From Rhodanobacter sp. FDAARGOS 1247 (GTDB lineage: Bacteria; Pseudomonadota; Gammaproteobacteria; Xanthomonadales; Rhodanobacteraceae), in assembly GCF_016889805.1 (NCBI RefSeq), contig NZ_CP069535.1, positions 2,480,001-2,544,000 of the forward strand: 64,000 bases of DNA. Reading direction: 5' to 3'. The position numbers and the translations under genes were made by a program. Each line of letters opens with the position of its first letter. Positions within the stretch are counted from its first letter, which is position 1. The notes under the pieces were generated by a model. The model had not been told where the DNA came from and did not search any database. It worked only from the letters and a program-made list of their open reading frames with translations. Shown in pieces: positions 16,808 to 25,157 of the stretch.

Positions 16808-17896
16808 TCACTCCAACTCCCCCAACCGCTCCTTCAACCTCCGCCGCCAATCCTCATCCTTCTCCCCCGCGATCAACGCCTTCAGCGCGGCCACCTGCGC
16901 GAGGTCCAGCGCCTTCTTCGCCGAAGAATGGACGTCCGGCACCACACCAACATTTTCCCAGTCGGTGTGCGTGACCGGGCTGATCGGGCGTCCGGAGGGA
17001 ACGAACATCATGAAGTGCGCAGCCAGCCGGTGTGGTCCGCCGCCATGAGCGCCGCCGCCGGTGGTTTCGCCGATCAGGGTGGCGCGCTGGTTGTTCTTCA
17101 GCGCATAGGCGAAATCCTCGCAGCCGGAGAACGTGTCGCTGCTGGTGAGCAGGTAGACCTTGCGCGACTGGCCATAGCGGGGGCCGGGAACGGTGGCCGT
17201 GGTCCAGCGCTGCTCGGTGCGGTTTTCGTCGCGCCAGTAGACGTCGTTGAGATGGGTCGGCTTGTCGTACAGGTAGCTGGCAAACAGCATCACGCTTTCC
17301 GGATCGCCGCCGCCGCAGTGGCGCAGGTCGATGATCAGGGCACCGGTGTCGCTCATCAGGGTCATGGCGGCGGCGATGCGCGTGGCGACCATCGCCGGCC
17401 GGCCGAACTGATGCAGGTCGATGTAGCCGATGTCGCCCTGCAGGCGATCGACGCCGTTGATGCCGAAGTTGAAATGCTTGCCTTCGGCCAGCTCGGCGGC
17501 CTTGTTCTCGGCGGAGTCGGACTGGTCGTCGCCCTGGGCGATCGCGTGTTCGAAGTAACGCACCTCAAGGTGCTTGTCGTTGCTGTCGTGTTGCAGTGTC
17601 TCGGTCAACTTGTCGGCGAGCTTGTCGGCGCTGGTGATAGCATCAAAGTCGCCGTGCTGCAGCTGGGCGCGCAGGCTCTTCCCCATCGCGGCGGCCTTGT
17701 CCGGAAAGACGTAGGACTGATTCAGGTTGGCGATGATGCTTTCCACCACCTCGCTGCGCATGGCCTTGTCGACCGTCATGTCTTTCTGTGGCGGCCCGGA
17801 CTGCGCGTGGCCGGGCATGCCGAACAGCACCAGCCCGGCTCCGGTCAGTGCGACGGCGCCGGCCAGCGCGGCGATCCGTTTCATCTTCTTGCTCAT
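16808..17896 (-). CDS. Exported S41-family (C-terminal processing-type) peptidase
   Basis: A 362-residue protein with a signal peptide (cleavage near GHAQ, about 32). The family core is visible: IIDLRHCGGGDPESVMLFASYL near 195, the nucleophile region LLTSSDTFSGCEDFAYALKN near 255 with the catalytic Ser in TFSG, and GETTGGGAHGGGPHRL near 285. The N-terminal part (about 45-120) is a helical S41 cap as in interphotoreceptor-retinoid-binding-like members; no PDZ domain is seen. It probably cleaves unfolded or tail-exposed proteins in the periplasm. The C-terminal residues EKDEDWRRRLKERLGELE are charged. It is followed in the reverse direction by REP sequence and stands as its own unit. Confidence 0.85.
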   Translation of the reverse strand: MSKKMKRIAALAGAVALTGAGLVLFGMPGHAQSGPPQKDMTVDKAMRSEVVESIIANLNQSYVFPDKAAAMGKSLRAQLQHGDFDAITSADKLADKLTETLQHDSNDKHLEVRYFEHAIAQGDDQSDSAENKAAELAEGKHFNFGINGVDRLQGDIGYIDLHQFGRPAMVATRIAAAMTLMSDTGALIIDLRHCGGGDPESVMLFASYLYDKPTHLNDVYWRDENRTEQRWTTATVPGPRYGQSRKVYLLTSSDTFSGCEDFAYALKNNQRATLIGETTGGGAHGGGPHRLAAHFMMFVPSGRPISPVTHTDWENVGVVPDVHSSAKKALDLAQVAALKALIAGEKDEDWRRRLKERLGELE

Positions 17897-17980
17897 CTCT
17901 GCATTCCTCGTCAGGTTCGTCGGTGATCGACGGGCGCAGGGTGGCGAAGGAATGTGGAGGGATTATGGAAGCGGCTCGGA

Positions 17981-18130
17981 GCCTGTGAAGAAAACCACTT
18001 CCTGTGGTTTTCTTCCATCGCACGTCCGGTACACGCCCGGACGTACTCACGCGAATCAGTCACTTGCGTGACTGCTCCGCGCCCGGCAATCCATGGCCGG
18101 CCTGAGAGGTTGAAAAATCACAACCTCTCA
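17981..18130. repeat. 150-bp multi-hairpin dispersed element, copy A
   Basis: Nearly the same sequence occurs at 59151-59301. On the plus strand it holds five inverted repeats in order: GAAGAAAACCAC-N5-GTGGTTTTCTTC (17987-18015); ACGTCCGG-N6-CCGGACGT; CAGTCAC-TTGC-GTGACTG inside a short outer pair; CCGGC-N8-GCCGG; and GAGAGGTTG-N8-CAACCTCTC. The last hairpin overlaps the TGA stop of the response-regulator gene on the minus strand, so the element forms its 3' flank. It contains no coding potential. Differences from copy B include a compensatory A-T to G-C swap in the second stem. Confidence 0.85.
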
Positions 18131-18793
18131 GAGCTCCAGCCGATAGCCGAGCCCGTAGACGGAATGGATCACGTCGACCTCCGGCAGGTGCACGGCGAGC
18201 TTGCGGCGCAGGTTCTTGATGTGGCTGTCGATTGCGCGATCGGTGACTTCAAGATTGTCGCGGCTGACCAGGTCGAGCAGTTGCGCACGCGAGAAGATCG
18301 TGCCCGGGCGTTTGGCCATCGCAGCCAGCAGGCTGAACTCGGTCGGCGTCAGCTCCAGCGGTTGGGCGTGGATACGCGCCGTGCGCGAATCGGCATCGAG
18401 GTCGAGCAGTGGCGTGCGTGCCGCTGCCGGACCCGAGCGACGCAACACGGCCTTGATCCGCGCGACCAGTTCGCGCGGGCTGAAGGGCTTGCACAGGTAA
18501 TCGTCGGCGCCGGTTTCCAGGCCGAGCAGCCGGTCGATCTCCTGCACCTGCGCGGTGACCATGATGATCGGCACCGCGGAAAACCCGCGCACCGTCCTGC
18601 ACAGCGACAGACCGTCGAGGCCCGGCAGCATGAGGTCCAGCACGATCAGGTCGGGCACGTGATGCCGGATACTGGCCAGTGCGACGCTGCCATCGCCGAT
18701 CACCTGCGCCTGGTAGCCGGCCGCGCTGACGTAGTCGGCCACGATCGCGGCGAGTTCGCTTTCGTCTTCGACGATGAGGATGGTGGCGCTCAT
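18128..18793 (-). CDS. OmpR-family response regulator, BaeR-like
   Basis: A 221-residue two-domain regulator. The receiver domain (about 1-118) has acidic residues in VEDE, the phospho-acceptor Asp in LIVLDLMLPG near 52, the Thr of MVTAQ near 80 and Lys of LCKPF near 102. The winged-helix domain (about 125-221) ends VIHSVYGLGYRLEL. The stretch VTAQVQEIDRLLGLETGADDYLCKPFSPRELVARIKAVLRR is very close to BaeR, regulator of envelope stress and efflux in enterobacteria. Its start overlaps the stop of the sensor gene by one base (TAATG), so both are translated from one message. Its stop codon lies inside the dispersed hairpin element. Confidence 0.9.
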   Translation of the reverse strand: MSATILIVEDESELAAIVADYVSAAGYQAQVIGDGSVALASIRHHVPDLIVLDLMLPGLDGLSLCRTVRGFSAVPIIMVTAQVQEIDRLLGLETGADDYLCKPFSPRELVARIKAVLRRSGPAAARTPLLDLDADSRTARIHAQPLELTPTEFSLLAAMAKRPGTIFSRAQLLDLVSRDNLEVTDRAIDSHIKNLRRKLAVHLPEVDVIHSVYGLGYRLEL

Positions 18794-20190
18794 TAACCTT
18801 CCAGCGGCAGCACGATGATGACGCGCAGGCCGCCGAGCGCGGAGGCGGCGAAGCTCAGGCGCCCGCCGTGCGCTTCGACGATGTGTCGGCTCAACGCAAG
18901 GCCCAGGCCGGTGCCGCCGAACTGCCGGTTGCGCGATGGCTCGACGCGGAAGAAACGTTCACCCAGATGCTCGACAAGGTTGGCCGGAACGGCGGGTGCC
19001 GAGTCGTCGATGATGATGCGCAACTCGTGTTCGAACCGCTCGCCACGGACTTCGATGCGCCCACCCGCGTCGGTGTAGCGCACGCTGTTTTCGAACAGGT
19101 TGACGAGCACCTGGCGCAGCCGCGTCGCATCCGCGAGCACGGTTGACGACGACGGCGCGGCACCGATGGACGCGGTGAGCCCGGCCGCCCGAAATTTCTC
19201 GCCGAAGCTCGCGAACACGTCCGTCACCACGGCCCAGGCATCCACCGTCGCCTTGTCGTACTGGAGCTGGCCCTGGTCGGCCCGCGCCAGTTCATGCAGG
19301 TCATCGACCAGCGCGGTCAGCGACAGCACCTGCTGCAACATCAGCGCAACGGTGTCGGGCGTGGCGGCGCGGATGCCGTCCTGCAGCGCCTCCAGCTGCG
19401 CACGCAGCACCGAAAGCGGCGTGCGCAGTTCGTGCGAGGTGTCGGCCACCCATTGCTGGCGCCAGCGTTCGGTGTTCTTCAACCTGGCGGCGACCCGGTT
19501 GAACGTGGCTGCCAGCTCGCCCAGTTCGTCGCTGCGCCGGGTCGGCAGCTGCACGTCGAAATGCCCCTGGCCCAGCCGGCGCGTGCCGTCGACCAGTTGC
19601 CGGATCGGCTTGCGGAAATGCGCTGCCAGCAAGGCGGCAGCAAGCGCGCTCAACAACACGCCGATGGCGGCGATGAGCAGCAGGTTTTTCTGTTGCTCCA
19701 GCAGAAACGCGATGGCCAGGTCGTCGTCCGGGTTCTGCGATCTGGCCACGACGAGATAGCCCACCTCGACGCCGTCGACGACGACCGATCGCTGCACGGT
19801 ATCGATCGAGGCGATCGCCACCAGTGCCGGACTCGCGATGACCCCGGCGAGACGGCGCCGGCGAACGTCCAGCAAACCGATGCGGTAGTCGAGGTTGGGG
19901 GATGCCCGGTCACGGGCGACCGATGTGCCATCCGCCTCGGCGCCCATCGCGCGGTCGAGGAACCAGCGTCGGCGCTGGTCGGGGCTGGCCGGCAGAAACG
20001 ACCAGTCGCCGTGCTTCCGATAGCGGGCGGACAGCTGCTCCACCAGCCCACTGACCTCCTGCATATCGGTCGAGGGACGTGGCGCGCGGTTCGACAATTT
20101 CCAGCGCACCAGCTCCACGCCGATCCCCGCCACCACGAGGAAGGCCAGCAGTACCGCGAAGAACAGCCGTTTGCCGATCGACACTTTCAC
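18793..20190 (-). CDS. Membrane sensor histidine kinase, BaeS-like
   Basis: A 465-residue kinase with an N-terminal membrane helix (about 7-28), a periplasmic sensor region of about 140 residues, a second helix (about 170-192), a HAMP domain (about 192-245), the HisKA domain with phospho-accepting His in DTSHELRTPLSVLRAQLEAL near 252, and a HATPase domain with N-box LVNLFENSVRYTD, and G boxes GTGLGLALSRHIVEAHGG. It phosphorylates the response regulator encoded immediately downstream. By similarity with BaeS, envelope damage or toxic-compound stress is the likely signal; that is inference. Confidence 0.9.
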   Translation of the reverse strand: MKVSIGKRLFFAVLLAFLVVAGIGVELVRWKLSNRAPRPSTDMQEVSGLVEQLSARYRKHGDWSFLPASPDQRRRWFLDRAMGAEADGTSVARDRASPNLDYRIGLLDVRRRRLAGVIASPALVAIASIDTVQRSVVVDGVEVGYLVVARSQNPDDDLAIAFLLEQQKNLLLIAAIGVLLSALAAALLAAHFRKPIRQLVDGTRRLGQGHFDVQLPTRRSDELGELAATFNRVAARLKNTERWRQQWVADTSHELRTPLSVLRAQLEALQDGIRAATPDTVALMLQQVLSLTALVDDLHELARADQGQLQYDKATVDAWAVVTDVFASFGEKFRAAGLTASIGAAPSSSTVLADATRLRQVLVNLFENSVRYTDAGGRIEVRGERFEHELRIIIDDSAPAVPANLVEHLGERFFRVEPSRNRQFGGTGLGLALSRHIVEAHGGRLSFAASALGGLRVIIVLPLEG

Positions 20191-20275
20191 CGCTTGATCC
20201 CCGAGACCGTCGGCGCACGCTAGGGGAGAACGGGGATGGAGGCAAGGTGCCCGGTTGCGCCGGGGTTTCCGCCAA

Positions 20276-20304
20276 AGAAAAGCCCGCCGATGGGCGGGCT
20301 TTTC
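20276..20304 (-). terminator. Rho-independent terminator after htpG
   Basis: AAAAGCCCGCC, a three-base loop and GGGCGGGCTTTT, bracketed by A and T runs, so it would work in both directions. On the minus strand it lies 21 bp past the htpG stop codon and separates htpG from the two-component genes. Confidence 0.85.
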
Positions 20305-20324
20305 TCGGCAAGATGCAGCGCGCC

Positions 20325-22193
20325 TTAGCCCAGCAACACCCGGTTCATCCGCTGCACGAAGGCCGCCGGGTCGGGCAGCTGCGCGCCGGCGGAAATCTCC
20401 GCCTGCTCCAGCAGCAGGGTGGCCAGATCACGGGCCTTGGCTTCGTCGGCTTCCGTCTCGACGCGCTTGACCAGTGCGTGCTGCGGGTTGATCTCCAGGG
20501 TGGGCTTGGACTCCGGCATGTCCTGGCCGGCTTCGCGCAGCAGGCGGGCCAGGTGCGGGGCCATTTCGTAATCGGAAAGGGCCAGGCAGGACGGCGAATC
20601 GGTGAGGCGCGCCGACACCTTCACTTCGCCCACGCGGTCGCCCAGCAGCTGCTTGAGCTTCTTCAGCAGCGGCTCGGCTTCCTTGGTGGCCTCCTCCTGC
20701 TTCTTCTTGTCCGCTTCGTCCAGCGGCACGTCGCCCTTGGCCACGCTCTTGAGCTTCTTGCCTTCGTACTCGCTCAAGCTGCCGATCATCCACTCGTCGA
20801 TGCGGTCGGACATCAGCAGCACTTCGATGCCCTTGGCCTTGAACGCTTCCAGCTGCGGGCTGCCGGCAGCGGCGGCGTAGCTGTCGGCGGTGATGTACCA
20901 GATCGCGTCCTGGCCCACGGCCATGCGGCCGATGTAGTCGTCCAGCGAAACGTTCTGCGCGGTGCCTTCGCCCTTGGTGCTGGCGAAGCGCAGCAGCTTG
21001 GCGATGCGCTCGCGGTTGTTGGCGTCTTCGCTGATGCCTTCCTTGAGCGTGTTGCCGAAGGCCTTGTAGAAGGTGGCGAATTTTTCCGGCTCGTCCTTCG
21101 CCAGCTTCTCGATCAGGTCGAGCACGCGCTTCACGCAGGCGGCCTTGATGCGGTCGAGCTGGCGGTTGTGCTGCAGGATTTCGCGGCTGACGTTGAGCGG
21201 CAGGTCGTCGGCGTCGACCACGCCGCGCACGAAGCGCAGGTAGTTCGGCAGCAGTTCTTCGGCGGCGTCCATGATAAAGACGCGCTTGATGTAGAGCTTG
21301 AGCCCCTTGCGCTCGTCGCGGCCGCCCATCATCAGGTCGAACGGCGGCTGCGACGGCAGGTACAGCAAGGTGGTGAAGCTCTGGCTACCTTCGACGCGGT
21401 TGTGCGTCCACGCCAGCGCGTCGTTGAAGTCGTGGCCGAGCGACTTGTAGAAGCTCTGGTAGTCCTCGTCGCTGATCTCGGATTTCGGCTTGGTCCACAG
21501 CGCCGAGGCGGCGTTGATGGTTTCGAATTCGTCGGTGGGCTTGTCGTCCTTCTCCTTGGGCATGCGGATCGGGAAGGCGACGTGGTCGGAGTAGCGGGTG
21601 ATCAGCGAGCGCAGCTGCCAGCGCTTGAGGAATTCGTCTTCGTCGGCCTTCAGGTGCAGGATGACGGAGGTGCCGCGATCGGCCTGCTCGACCTGTTCCA
21701 GCGAATACTCGCCCTTGCCGTCGCTCTCCCACTTCACGCCCTCGCCTGCCGGCGCGTCGGCGCGGCGGGTGATCACGGTGACCTTGTCGGCCACCACGAA
21801 GGCGGAATAGAAGCCCACGCCAAACTGGCCGATCAGCCGCGCGTCGGCTTTCTGCTCGCCGCTCATCGCTTCCAGGAAGCGGCGCGTGCCGGAGCTGGCG
21901 ATGGTGCCGATATTGGCCACGACTTCATCGCGGGTCATGCCGATGCCGTTGTCGCGCACGGTGACGGTGCGCGCGTCCGGATCCCAGCTGACGTCGATGT
22001 GCAGTTCGCTGTCGCCGGCCGACAACGCCGGGTTGGCGATCGACTCGAAGCGCAGCTTGTCGCAGGCGTCGGAGGCGTTGGAGATCAGCTCGCGCAGGAA
22101 GATTTCCTTGTGCGAGTACAGCGAGTGCGTGACCAGGTGCAGGACCTGGGCGACTTCGGCTTCGAACTTGCGGGTTTCGGCGGGTGCGTTCAT
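20325..22193 (-). CDS. htpG: Molecular chaperone HtpG (bacterial Hsp90)
   Basis: A 622-residue Hsp90 of normal bacterial length. The N-terminal ATPase domain shows the GHKL motifs ELISNASDACDKLRFES (about 35), VRDNGIGMTRDEV (about 80), and GQFGVGFYSAFVVADKV (about 120). The middle domain contains RRVFIMD-type KRVFIMDAAEELLPNYLRFVRGVVDADDLPLNVSREILQ and the C-terminal dimerisation domain ends NRVLLG. It refolds and stabilises client proteins in the cytoplasm. A hairpin terminator follows the gene and a BIME lies upstream between it and htpX. Heat-shock promoter not resolved by eye. Confidence 0.98.
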   Translation of the reverse strand: MNAPAETRKFEAEVAQVLHLVTHSLYSHKEIFLRELISNASDACDKLRFESIANPALSAGDSELHIDVSWDPDARTVTVRDNGIGMTRDEVVANIGTIASSGTRRFLEAMSGEQKADARLIGQFGVGFYSAFVVADKVTVITRRADAPAGEGVKWESDGKGEYSLEQVEQADRGTSVILHLKADEDEFLKRWQLRSLITRYSDHVAFPIRMPKEKDDKPTDEFETINAASALWTKPKSEISDEDYQSFYKSLGHDFNDALAWTHNRVEGSQSFTTLLYLPSQPPFDLMMGGRDERKGLKLYIKRVFIMDAAEELLPNYLRFVRGVVDADDLPLNVSREILQHNRQLDRIKAACVKRVLDLIEKLAKDEPEKFATFYKAFGNTLKEGISEDANNRERIAKLLRFASTKGEGTAQNVSLDDYIGRMAVGQDAIWYITADSYAAAAGSPQLEAFKAKGIEVLLMSDRIDEWMIGSLSEYEGKKLKSVAKGDVPLDEADKKKQEEATKEAEPLLKKLKQLLGDRVGEVKVSARLTDSPSCLALSDYEMAPHLARLLREAGQDMPESKPTLEINPQHALVKRVETEADEAKARDLATLLLEQAEISAGAQLPDPAAFVQRMNRVLLG

Positions 22194-22229
22194 GCGTGGA
22201 TGTTCCAGAGTTGCGTTGACGATGGAAGT

Positions 22230-22346
22230 GATTCCTCCCCCTGCTTGCAGGGGGAGGTCAGGAGGGGGTAGCTCTTGATTTTAGGCCCTCCGGACAAACT
22301 CAAGAGCACCCCACCCCAGCCCTCCCCTGCAAGCAGGGGAGGGAGT
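22230..22346. repeat. BIME: two REP palindromes in inverted arrangement
   Basis: A 24-bp palindrome (arms CCTCCCCCTGC / GCAGGGGGAGG) at 22234-22257 and another (arms CCCTCCCCTGC / GCAGGGGAGGG) at 22320-22343, joined by a linker that itself has inverted arms (CTCTTGA ... TCAAGAG and GGGGGT ... ACCCC). A further copy of the palindrome is at 38267-38290. It lies between htpG and htpX, both on the minus strand. Confidence 0.85.
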
Positions 22347-22356
22347 AAAGCTGCAA

Positions 22357-23244
22357 TCAGCCGGCCTTCTGCAGCGCGGCGATGCGCTCGTCCAGCGGCG
22401 GGTGGCTCATGAACAGTTTCCTGAAGCCTTCCCCCAGCGGGCCGGAGATGCCGAACGCGGCGATGGTGTTGGGCAGCGTGCTTTCACCGTGGTTGACCTT
22501 GAGCCGCTGCAGCGCGGAGATCATCGCGCCGCGGCCGGCGAACTGCGCGCCGGCCTGGTCGGCGCGGAACTCGCGCCAGCGCGAGAACGCGGCCACGATC
22601 ATCGAGGCGAACAGGCCGAACACCACCTGCAGCACCATCACCACCACGAAGTAGCCGATGCCGCCGCCACGGTTGTCGCGACCGCCGCTCATCCAGCTGT
22701 CCACCGCGCGGCCGACGATGCGGGCGGCCAGGATCACCAGCGTGTTCAGCACGCCCTGGATCAGGGTCAGGGTAACCATGTCACCGTTGGCGACGTGGCC
22801 GATCTCGTGGCCGAGCACGGCGCCGACCTGTTCGCGATCCATCTGCTGCAGCAGGCCGGAGCTCACCGCCACCAACGAGCTGTTCTTCGTCATGCCGGTG
22901 GCGAACGCGTTCATCTCCGGCGCGTCGTAGATCGCCACCTCGGGCATGCCGATGCCCGCGTTCTGCGCGTGGCGACGCACGGTGTCGACCAGCCAGCGCT
23001 CGGTCTCGTTCTGCGGCTGCTCGATCACCCGGGCGCCGGTGGACCACTTGGCGATCATCTTGGACATCGCCAGCGAAATGAAGGCGCCGCCCATGCCGAA
23101 CACGGCGGCGAAGGCCAGCAGGCCGCCCATGCCGCCGTAGCCGCGGGCGGCGGCCATCTGGTCGATGCCGAACAGGCGGCAGACGATGCTCAGCAGGAGC
23201 AGGACGGCAAGGTTGGTGGCGATGAATAGCGCGATGCGGCGCAT
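22357..23244 (-). CDS. htpX: Membrane zinc metalloprotease HtpX
   Basis: A 295-residue M48 protease. N-terminal membrane helices lie at about 5-25 and 33-55, the zinc motif HEIGH in AVLGHEIGHVANGDM is near 140, further helices follow around 160-215, and the third zinc ligand region is EFRADQAGAQF. The C-terminus has MSHPPLDERIAALQ. The start at 23244 (MRRIALFIATN) matches family length; an in-frame ATG upstream would add non-conserved residues. It degrades damaged or misassembled inner-membrane proteins together with FtsH. Its proximity to htpG fits a stress-related neighbourhood. Confidence 0.96.
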   Translation of the reverse strand: MRRIALFIATNLAVLLLLSIVCRLFGIDQMAAARGYGGMGGLLAFAAVFGMGGAFISLAMSKMIAKWSTGARVIEQPQNETERWLVDTVRRHAQNAGIGMPEVAIYDAPEMNAFATGMTKNSSLVAVSSGLLQQMDREQVGAVLGHEIGHVANGDMVTLTLIQGVLNTLVILAARIVGRAVDSWMSGGRDNRGGGIGYFVVVMVLQVVFGLFASMIVAAFSRWREFRADQAGAQFAGRGAMISALQRLKVNHGESTLPNTIAAFGISGPLGEGFRKLFMSHPPLDERIAALQKAG

Positions 23245-23349
23245 GGCTGTCTCTCTTGTGGCAGTCATGAAGGGGAATGGTGGATGGTCGAAGATTCGGG
23301 GCGGCAAGGCGCGCTTTCAAGGGTCCGGAGCGGCATTTAAGATGCGCCG

Positions 23350-24216
23350 ATGACTTATCGCGGCCGCTTTGCCCCCTCGCCCACCGGACAACTGCACTTC
23401 GGCTCGCTGGTCGCCGCGCTGGGCAGCTGGCTGTGCGCGCGGCATGCCGGCGGCGAATGGCTGGTCCGGGTGGAGGACATCGATCCGCCGCGCGAGGTTG
23501 CCGGTTCGGCGGCAGGCATCCTGGCGGCGCTGCCCGCGTTCGGCCTGGTCGCCGACGGGCCGGCGCTGTTCCAGTCGACGCGAACGGAAGCGTACGCGGC
23601 GGCGATCGGGCAACTGCGTGCCGCCAACGCGCTGTTTCCCTGCTGGTGCAGCCGCAGTGAACTGGCGCGCGGCGACGGCCTTCATCGCGATGCCTGCTGC
23701 GTTGCTTCGCCGCAGGCCGATCATCCGCCGGCCTGGCGCTTGCGCGCGCCGGACCTCGACGTCGCGTTCGAGGATGCCTTGCAGGGCCCGCAGCGGCAGA
23801 ACCTGCGCAACGAGGTGGGCGACTTCGTGCTGCGCCGGGCCGACGGCCTGTACAGCTATCAGTTGGCCTGCGTGGTGGACGACGCCTTCCAGGGCATTAC
23901 CGAGGTGGTGCGCGGACTGGACCTGCTCGATTCCACGCCGCGCCAGATCTGGCTGCAGCGCTGCCTGGGCCTGCCGACACCGGCGTATCGCCACCTGCCG
24001 CTGGTGCTGGACAGGGACGGCACCAAGCTGTCGAAGTCCGCACAGGCGTTCCCGGTCGACCCGTCCGACCCCGTGCCGGCACTGCGACGCGCCCTCGTCT
24101 TCCTGCAGTTGCCGCTGCCGCACGCCGCGTGCGGGGTGGACGATTTGCTGCAGCATGCACTGGCGCATTTCGATCCGGCGCATTTGCCGCATTGCAGCGG
24201 TCACTCTGTCGGCTGA
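23350..24216 (+). CDS. gluQ: Glutamyl-Q tRNA(Asp) synthetase
   Basis: A 288-residue truncated paralogue of glutamyl-tRNA synthetase, lacking the anticodon-binding domain. The adenylation motif of HIGH type is in FAPSPTGQLHFGSLVAALGSWL, the zinc-binding cysteines are in FPCWCSRSEL and HRDACC, and the KMSKS-like loop is GTKLSKSAQAFPV near 235. The enzyme attaches glutamate to the queuosine base at position 34 of tRNA(Asp). Divergent from htpX, with 105 bp between starts. The gene is usually near dksA in other gammaproteobacteria but not here. Confidence 0.95.
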   Translation: MTYRGRFAPSPTGQLHFGSLVAALGSWLCARHAGGEWLVRVEDIDPPREVAGSAAGILAALPAFGLVADGPALFQSTRTEAYAAAIGQLRAANALFPCWCSRSELARGDGLHRDACCVASPQADHPPAWRLRAPDLDVAFEDALQGPQRQNLRNEVGDFVLRRADGLYSYQLACVVDDAFQGITEVVRGLDLLDSTPRQIWLQRCLGLPTPAYRHLPLVLDRDGTKLSKSAQAFPVDPSDPVPALRRALVFLQLPLPHAACGVDDLLQHALAHFDPAHLPHCSGHSVG

Positions 24217-24327
24217 ACGGCTATAACTACGCAACGCGTCGAGGCAACCAGGGGACGGCTGAAACATGCGCCTGCCATGCTTCGGCGCGATCGCATTCGC
24301 GCCTAACCGAACAGGAGATTCAGGGAA

Positions 24328-25068
24328 ATGACTCAGCGTACGGCATTGGTCACAGGCGGTACCGGCGGCATCGGCAGCGCAATCGTCCGCTACCTGGCCA
24401 GGCAGGGGCACCGGGTGGCCAGCAATTACCGTGACCCGGACAAGGCCGAGGCCTGGCGCCAGGCGATGGCGGCCGAGGGCATCGATGTCTGCCTGGTCGC
24501 CGGCGATGTCACCGACCCGGACGCCTGCACGGCGATGGTGCGTGCGATTGAGGAGAAGTGCGGCCCGGTCGAGATCCTGGTCAACAACGCCGGCATCACC
24601 CGCGACACCACCTTCCACAAGATGAATTACCAGCAGTGGACGGACGTGATCAACACCAACCTCAACGCCTGCTTCAATGTCACCCGCGCGGTGATCGACG
24701 GCATGCGTGCGCGCAAGTGGGGCCGCATCGTGCAGATCAGCTCGATCAACGGCCAGAAGGGCCAGTACGGCCAGGCCAACTACGCGGCGGCCAAGGCCGG
24801 CATGCACGGCTTCACCATCTCGCTGGCGCAGGAGAACGCGAAGTTCGGCATCACCGTCAACACGGTATCGCCCGGCTACGTCGCCACCGACATGGTGATG
24901 GCCGTGCCGGAAGAAGTGCGCGCCAAGATCGAGGCGCAGATCCCGCTGGGCCGCCTGGGCAAGCCCGAAGAGATCGCCCACGCCGTGGCCTTTCTCACCG
25001 GCGAGGAAACCTGCTGGATGACCGGCGCCAACCTGGCGATCAACGGCGGGCAGTACATGGGCTGGTGA
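24328..25068 (+). CDS. phaB: Acetoacetyl-CoA reductase (SDR family)
   Basis: A 246-residue short-chain dehydrogenase with TGGTGGIG cofactor loop near 10, NNAG near 90, catalytic Ser in QISSINGQ near 140 and YAAAKAG near 153. The segments FHKMNYQQWTDVINTNLNACFNVTRAVIDGM and INGQKGQYGQANYAAAKAGMHGF are characteristic of PhaB, which makes (R)-3-hydroxybutyryl-CoA for polyhydroxyalkanoate. AGGAG precedes the ATG. No phaA or phaC lies nearby, so a FabG-like role remains possible. It ends just before a repeat-containing convergent region. Confidence 0.88.
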   Translation: MTQRTALVTGGTGGIGSAIVRYLARQGHRVASNYRDPDKAEAWRQAMAAEGIDVCLVAGDVTDPDACTAMVRAIEEKCGPVEILVNNAGITRDTTFHKMNYQQWTDVINTNLNACFNVTRAVIDGMRARKWGRIVQISSINGQKGQYGQANYAAAKAGMHGFTISLAQENAKFGITVNTVSPGYVATDMVMAVPEEVRAKIEAQIPLGRLGKPEEIAHAVAFLTGEETCWMTGANLAINGGQYMGW

Positions 25069-25077
25069 CGGAGCAGG

Positions 25078-25157
25078 AGTGAGTGAAGAGGAGTGAGAAA
25101 AGGGAGAAAGCAGGCTCTTCACTCACTTCTCGCCCATCTTCACTCACTTCTCGCTTT
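25078..25157. repeat. Inverted/direct repeat element at gene ends
   Basis: GGAGTGAGTGAAGAGGAGTGAG-like sequence on the left is answered by two direct copies of TCTTCACTCACTTCTCGC at about 25117-25134 and 25138-25155. The arms GAGTGAGTGAAGAG and CTCTTCACTCACT can pair into a long hairpin. It sits between the convergent phaB-like and tcdA genes and the last copy overlaps the tcdA stop codon region, so it may act as a bidirectional terminator. Confidence 0.6.

Noticed and set aside
20079..22271. 730-codon frame opposite htpG
   Set aside because: htpG is unmistakable; the antisense translation is an artefact of codon bias.
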